A DNA stretch of 10,632 nucleotides from positions 1 through 10,632 of the forward strand of contig JAFQBZ010000202.1 of assembly GCA_017399515.1 (NCBI GenBank), written 5' to 3'. Each line of letters begins with the position of its first letter. Position 1 is the first letter of the stretch. The notes under the pieces were generated by a model, which was given only the letters and a program-made list of their open reading frames with translations, searched no databases and had not been told where the DNA came from. The position numbers and the translations under genes were made by a program. The DNA comes from Clostridia bacterium (GTDB lineage Bacteria > Bacillota > Clostridia > Christensenellales > UBA1242). Positions 6,745-10,632 of this stretch are shown piece after piece.

Positions 6745-8043
6745 ATGAACTATAATTATCTCAAAAAATGGTTTAAAGAAGCAATGGCGCAAACAGGTGG
6801 AAGAGGCAAGGTTTTGGCTCAACTTTTTTTGACCCCTCCAATAGGTGATAATAATTTAATTGTTGATTTGCATTCGCATGATGACAGGTCTGATGGCAGA
6901 AGAAGTTCAAGGGGTTCTTTTCAAAATGCTTCATTTAATGGTGTTGATGTTTATGCAACAACAAACCATGATAATATCAAAACTCAAACTGAATATTACA
7001 GTTATCAAACCGACCACGCAAAATATCGTGGGGCTTATATAAATGGTGTTGAAATCACTTGCCGACTTAATGGGCTTCCTGTTGAAGTTTTGGTTTATGA
7101 TTATGATTTTAAAAAAGCAACAAAACTTATAAATGACTTAGAGTTTCCTTATTTAAACAGAAGGTTTAAACTTCAAAGAATTGTCAATCTTTGTGAAAAG
7201 AGAATTAACATTTTGAATGAACTTAAAATTTTGGAATCACCATTAGATATCAACGATTTTGTTTCGGTGGAAATTCCAAATGAAAATGGTGAAAGTGTTT
7301 ATGTTCCTTTTAGAAAATTTGGGTTAGATGCAAAACGAATAATTTTTGGAGGCGTTAATGGTTTGAAAGAAGAAATTGAAATTGATGGCAAAAAATATAA
7401 AGTTAATTTTGACAACTTCATTTCAAAAATGTTTAAATATATTGCACAAAGTGAAAAGGGAAGAAAGTATCTCGCTGAAAATGGAATTGATGTTATAGAC
7501 AAATATGTTTCAAAAATTGATATTGAGTCACTTTCGCTTCCAGATGTGTTAAAAGAACCATTTTCTAAATTTAACAGATTTTTGGTTCAGGCGAATGATG
7601 CTCCACTTAAAGTTAGTGATGATGAGTGGTGGCCAACAGTTGAAGATGTTGTTGAATTTGCAAAAAAGTCTGGTGGTGTTGCAATTTTTGCACACGTTTA
7701 TGGATATCCAAATGTGAAGGTTGCTCCTGAAAAACTTATGCAAATGGCACTTGAATCAGGCGTTGATGGTTTTGAGTGTATGCATGGTTTTAACACTGCT
7801 GAGCAGGTTGAAAAAATTTATCAGTTTTGCAGAAAAAGGGGTCTTCTTATCACTGCTGGAAGTGATACGCATTCATTTGTTTCGAATCAAGGCGATGCAA
7901 CTGAAATAGGGAAAATTCCAGGCGTTGGGTTTAAAAACAACGATGAAAGAGATTTCATTGATAACATTACCTGCAGCCTTTATAATGTTCACTTTATCGG
8001 CAGCGGCAAATACAAAGACCTCGAACAACAAATCGAGAAATAA
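6745..8043 (+). CDS. PHP-domain metal-dependent phosphoesterase, long form
   Basis: A 432-residue cytoplasmic protein with the PHP (polymerase and histidinol phosphatase) metal-site motifs: DLHSHDDRSDG (41-51), TNHD (73-76), GVEIT (101-105), FAHVYGYP (315-322), DGFECMH (about 342-348) and GSDTH (372-376). Stand-alone PHP proteins act as phosphatases or, in the TrpH/RNase AM branch, remove nucleotides from 5' ends of nucleic acid. That branch is usually nearer 280-290 residues. Here about 200 residues lie between GVEIT and AHV, including a Lys/Asp-rich region and an EWWPTVEDVV segment just before the second half, so the substrate may differ. ATG 6745 is backed by GAGG at 6736-6739. It has its own promoter region, is divergent from the isomerase gene, and ends before a strong hairpin. 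Confidence 0.88.
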   Translation: MNYNYLKKWFKEAMAQTGGRGKVLAQLFLTPPIGDNNLIVDLHSHDDRSDGRRSSRGSFQNASFNGVDVYATTNHDNIKTQTEYYSYQTDHAKYRGAYINGVEITCRLNGLPVEVLVYDYDFKKATKLINDLEFPYLNRRFKLQRIVNLCEKRINILNELKILESPLDINDFVSVEIPNENGESVYVPFRKFGLDAKRIIFGGVNGLKEEIEIDGKKYKVNFDNFISKMFKYIAQSEKGRKYLAENGIDVIDKYVSKIDIESLSLPDVLKEPFSKFNRFLVQANDAPLKVSDDEWWPTVEDVVEFAKKSGGVAIFAHVYGYPNVKVAPEKLMQMALESGVDGFECMHGFNTAEQVEKIYQFCRKRGLLITAGSDTHSFVSNQGDATEIGKIPGVGFKNNDERDFIDNITCSLYNVHFIGSGKYKDLEQQIEK

Positions 8044-8050
8044 AAACATT

Positions 8051-8080
8051 AAAATACTTGCTAAGGCAAGTATTTTTTTA
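8051..8080 (+). terminator. Intrinsic terminator of the PHP gene
   Basis: A perfect 11-bp stem: AAAATACTTGC (8051-8061), loop TAAG, and GCAAGTATTTT (8066-8076), with further T's. It separates the chromosome-like block on the left from the restriction-modification operon. Confidence 0.85.
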
Positions 8081-8093
8081 ATATGTAAAAATC

Positions 8094-8123
8094 TTGACAA
8101 ATGTCTTGACATTTTTGTAATAT
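8094..8123 (+). promoter_or_regulatory. Promoter of the restriction-modification operon
   Basis: TTGACA (8094-8099), an 18-base spacer and TAATAT (8118-8123). Predicted start near 8130, giving a leader of about 20 nt with AGGAG at 8132-8136. A second TTGACA at 8106-8111 has no good -10 partner and is better explained as part of the operator-like repeats. Confidence 0.65.
8096..8114. promoter_or_regulatory. Candidate operator: three GACA/TGTC half-sites over the -35
   Basis: GACA (8096-8099), TGTC (8102-8105) and GACA (8108-8111) lie at an exact six-base step in alternating orientation, forming two overlapping palindromes. The right-hand one extends to AAATGTC-TT-GACATTT (8099-8114), with perfect 7-bp arms. 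The array covers the -35 box and the start of the spacer. Phd/YefM antitoxins bind short palindromic repeats in their own promoters, and the next gene begins with such a domain, so self-repression is a reasonable inference. Confidence 0.5.
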
Positions 8124-8149
8124 TTATTTGTAGGAGAATGGTTTTTATT

Positions 8150-9943
8150 ATGGGAAAATACAAGCATTTAAAAAATGATTTTGTTACATATGGTGTAAGA
8201 GATTTAAGTCGTGGAAAGTTGACAGAAGCTGTAAAAACATCACTTAGTGAACCAGTTGTTGTAATGAAAAATAATAAAAAACAGAGTGTGTTGATTAGTT
8301 ATAATGAATACATAAAATTACTTAATAAAAACCACTCAAATGTAACGGAGAAGGAAAGTAAGAAATTTGAAGAATTTTCTATAGATTGCAGTTATGATGT
8401 TCCAAAAGAATGGGAGATTAAGTTTGAATCTTATGATTTAAAAAAGTACATTGCTGATATAGAAAATTATGGCATAAAAAATACTTGGAAATATATTTGC
8501 AATTATGTTTATCACAAAGATAAAGTTATATCTTTTTTAAATGTGTCTAATTTTGGAGAATTATATGAAATTGCGCTTGCAAAAGAAGATAAAAATTTAA
8601 AAAAGGAAAACGGTAAGTATTACACGCCGGAAGATGTTGCATTATTGATGTCTAACTGGTTTAAAGATATTGACGCTTATAATGTGTGCGATGTGGCGTG
8701 TGGAACAGGTAAATTGATATTGACTTATTTAGATTTGATTGGATATGACGAATCTGTGAAGTTATTGGAAGAAGGCAGATTGTATTTATATGATATAGAT
8801 GAAACAGCACTTAAGATTTGTTTAATATCGATTTTGCTAAAATACGGAAAAAAACATTCAAATAAAATACATGCGTTTAATTGTGATTTTCTTGATAAAA
8901 ATATTCATTTGCCGCAAAATTGTAAAGTTATTGCAAATCCGCCTTATGCAGAAATATCTGTAATTTCAAATAATTGGATAAAGTCAAAAATTCAATTAGA
9001 AACAAAAGAACTCTATTCTTGCTTTATGGAAAAAATTATTTTAGAAAGTAAATGCTCAGTAATAATAACCCCATATAGTTTTATTGGTGGAAAAAAATTC
9101 TATTCGCTAAGATTGCTTATGAATGATTATTCGGGATTTATAGTTTCATTTGATAATGTTCCTGGAAATATTTTTTGTGGCAGAAAGCATGGAATTTTTA
9201 ACACAAACACAAGCAATTCGGTTCGAGCAACAATTACTGTGGTTAAAAATGATGGTGTGAATAAAGGTTTTAGGCTTACACCGCTTATTCGTTTTAAAAA
9301 TGAAGAACGAGATAAGTTGTTAAATTGCAACTTATTAGAATCAAATTTATCAAACAACTATCAAATTGTAGGTGATAATAATAATGCATATATAAAATGT
9401 CACAAAGAACTTAAAGTTGTGTTTGATGAATGGATTAATAAATCAACTCGAAGTCTTAAAGATGTAATATCACCAAAAGCACAAAATTACCAAATACATA
9501 TACCTAATACCTGTAGATATTTCACAACTGCTTCATCTTACAAATTAAAAAGGGCAGGAAAGATAGTTTTAGGGTTTGAAAATGAAGAATTATTTAATTT
9601 TGTATATTGCTTGATAAATTCTAGTTTTGTGTATTGGTGGTGGCGTGTTTATGATGGTGGCATCACATATCCAAAGGAATTGCTTTATAAAATTCCAATT
9701 TTTAATAACTTGTTGTGTGATGATGATAAAAAGTTTTTTAAAGATATAACTCACGAAATGATTAAAATGGAAAAGGATTGTATTGTTACAAAGTTAAACT
9801 CTGGAAAAATCCAAGAAAATGTAAAATTTCCATTGAAATACAGAGAAAAAATAAATAAAAAATTATTAGAGATTTTAGGTTTTTATAATTTAGAAACACA
9901 AGTTTTTGATGTGTTACATAAAAATAGTTATTTTGAAATGTAA
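8150..9943 (+). CDS. N6-adenine DNA methyltransferase with N-terminal Phd/YefM antitoxin-like domain
   Basis: A 597-residue protein. Residues about 13-58 match the Phd/YefM antitoxin plan: a basic start (VRDLSRGKLTEAV), then EPVVVMKNNKKQSVLISYNEYIKLL. The methyltransferase follows in the gamma-type order: motif X GKYYTP (155-160), SAM-binding motif I DVACGTGKL (181-189), motif II YDID (214-217), NCDFLD (244-249) and catalytic NPPY (263-266). The large C-terminal part, ending with SFVYWWW (492-498) and YPKELLYKIPI (507-517), resembles the target-recognition region of type II methylases. It should modify adenine at the N6 position in an unknown site. ATG 8150 is preferred: AGGAG (8132-8136) is 13 bases upstream, which is long, while the alternative ATG 8138 is only one base from it. 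The frame's earlier extension overlaps the PHP gene and is not real. The nuclease gene follows after 23 bases. Leu is mostly TTA, unlike its left neighbours, suggesting acquisition. Confidence 0.9.
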   Translation: MGKYKHLKNDFVTYGVRDLSRGKLTEAVKTSLSEPVVVMKNNKKQSVLISYNEYIKLLNKNHSNVTEKESKKFEEFSIDCSYDVPKEWEIKFESYDLKKYIADIENYGIKNTWKYICNYVYHKDKVISFLNVSNFGELYEIALAKEDKNLKKENGKYYTPEDVALLMSNWFKDIDAYNVCDVACGTGKLILTYLDLIGYDESVKLLEEGRLYLYDIDETALKICLISILLKYGKKHSNKIHAFNCDFLDKNIHLPQNCKVIANPPYAEISVISNNWIKSKIQLETKELYSCFMEKIILESKCSVIITPYSFIGGKKFYSLRLLMNDYSGFIVSFDNVPGNIFCGRKHGIFNTNTSNSVRATITVVKNDGVNKGFRLTPLIRFKNEERDKLLNCNLLESNLSNNYQIVGDNNNAYIKCHKELKVVFDEWINKSTRSLKDVISPKAQNYQIHIPNTCRYFTTASSYKLKRAGKIVLGFENEELFNFVYCLINSSFVYWWWRVYDGGITYPKELLYKIPIFNNLLCDDDKKFFKDITHEMIKMEKDCIVTKLNSGKIQENVKFPLKYREKINKKLLEILGFYNLETQVFDVLHKNSYFEM

Positions 9944-9956
9944 TAGTCAAAATTAG

Positions 9957-9961
9957 AGGAG
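9957..9961 (+). promoter_or_regulatory. Ribosome binding site of the nuclease gene
   Basis: AGGAG, within AGAGGAG, five bases before ATG 9967, in the 23-base gap after the methyltransferase stop. It supports translation of the nuclease from the same mRNA with a strong site of its own. Confidence 0.8.
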
Positions 9962-9966
9962 AAAAA

Positions 9967-10632
9967 ATGAATAATAGCATACCATTAACAAAAAATCAAA
10001 AAGAAATAATGTTGGAGTTTTATTCAAAAGAACCAAAAAAAGTAATATTAAATAAACAAGAACGAGATGATTTATGGAATAAAGCAAAAAAAAGAATAAC
10101 AGATGTAGATTTTAATTGGTTAAAAAAAGTATGTCCGGCACTAGAACATCAAATTATGAGAAGTTACAGTTCTGGAAAAAATATACAACCAGCAGTTTTT
10201 AGCGAATGTGTATATGCGCAGACATTGGCAGATATTTTTAATCTTGAAATATTTGTTAATTGTTATGATGATAGTTCTTATATTCCGGAAACGGTAAGAA
10301 AGTTTTTGGATTCTTACAAAATGGTTCCAAGGTATGTATATTCTAAAGCAGACAAAAGCAGAATGCTAATTCAAGCCGGAGGCTGTGATGGAGTTGATAG
10401 TGCATTAGTTACTGTTGTTGGTGATTTAATATTTTATACTATTGAATTTAAAGAACCTGGTGCTAAAACAGGTGAGCCTGATTTGCCTAAATATGGTGAA
10501 AATGGAATGCTTGAAATTAATGATAAATGGTTATTAAAGAATCCTCAATTTAAACAAATGTTAGAAGAACAATCTCAACTTAATTTCTTTGAAATTAAAG
10601 GACACAATATCAATTCATTTTCTAAAGAAAGC
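9967..10632 (+). CDS. Probable type II restriction endonuclease, PD-(D/E)XK-like (partial, 3' end missing)
   Basis: An open frame of 222 codons from ATG 9967 runs off the right edge. After a Lys-rich helical region there is a candidate nuclease core: GVDSALV with Asp144, then strand IFYTIEFKEPG with Glu160 and Lys162, which gives D-x15-E-x-K as in PD-(D/E)XK enzymes. Glu60 in a preceding helix (CPALEHQIM) could be the additional acidic residue many restriction enzymes have. I do not recognise a named prototype, so the recognition site is unknown. The placement directly after an N6-adenine methyltransferase in one operon is the main support for a restriction role; the family call is by motif only. 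Of 18 Leu codons, 10 are TTA and only 3 CTT, like the methyltransferase and unlike the genes on the left. Confidence 0.75.
   Translation, partial: MNNSIPLTKNQKEIMLEFYSKEPKKVILNKQERDDLWNKAKKRITDVDFNWLKKVCPALEHQIMRSYSSGKNIQPAVFSECVYAQTLADIFNLEIFVNCYDDSSYIPETVRKFLDSYKMVPRYVYSKADKSRMLIQAGGCDGVDSALVTVVGDLIFYTIEFKEPGAKTGEPDLPKYGENGMLEINDKWLLKNPQFKQMLEEQSQLNFFEIKGHNINSFSKES

Noticed and set aside
7925..8149. N-terminal extension of the methyltransferase frame back into the PHP gene
   Set aside because: It overlaps the conserved PHP C-terminus, the terminator and the RM promoter; a ribosome binding site and the Phd-like domain place the start at 8150.
8150..8330. A stand-alone Phd/YefM toxin-antitoxin pair
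   Set aside because: The antitoxin-like segment continues in frame into the methyltransferase with no stop, and no small toxin gene (RelE, YoeB or Doc type) lies beside it.
1..10632. CRISPR arrays, insertion sequences, rRNA or a replication origin
   Set aside because: I saw no regularly spaced repeats, transposase motifs, terminal inverted repeats, rRNA-like segments or DnaA-box clusters on reading both strands.

Overview
The window is low-GC bacterial chromosome. It most likely comes from a Bacillota/Clostridia-type organism: it has a class III (Firmicutes-type) fructose-1,6-bisphosphatase, near-consensus sigma-A promoters (TTGACA/TATAAT), AGGAG-type ribosome binding sites, short A/T-flanked hairpin terminators after almost every gene, and the standard genetic code. 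Nothing in the window fixes genus or species.

Positions 1-8043 look like ordinary chromosome with compact, mostly single-gene transcription units. In order: the 3' end of an unidentified protein; a small predicted exported protein (minus); a P-loop kinase-like protein (plus); the gluconeogenic FBPase (minus); a tRNA-Arg(CCU) (minus); a DUF1835-like protein (plus); a SAM-dependent methyltransferase tightly followed by a membrane-anchored SGNH-fold protein whose catalytic Ser is Gly (plus); a TIM-barrel sugar isomerase/epimerase-like protein (minus); and a long PHP-domain phosphoesterase (plus). Bidirectional hairpins separate most convergent pairs. Two genes (ATG 740 and ATG 4341) sit at the predicted transcription start of a near-perfect promoter and should be leaderless.

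From about 8080 to the right edge the character changes. Codons become richer in TTA/ATA, and a two-gene restriction-modification operon begins. The first gene encodes an N6-adenine DNA methyltransferase with a Phd/YefM-type antitoxin domain at its N-terminus. The second, cut by the window edge, encodes a protein with a PD-(D/E)XK nuclease-like core (D144, E160-x-K162). The promoter of this operon carries three regularly spaced GACA/TGTC half-sites over its -35 box, a good candidate operator for the Phd domain. My working model is an RM module in which the methyltransferase represses its own operon through a borrowed antitoxin DNA-binding domain, filling the place of a separate control (C) protein. 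That model is inference; the domain and motif observations come directly from the sequence.
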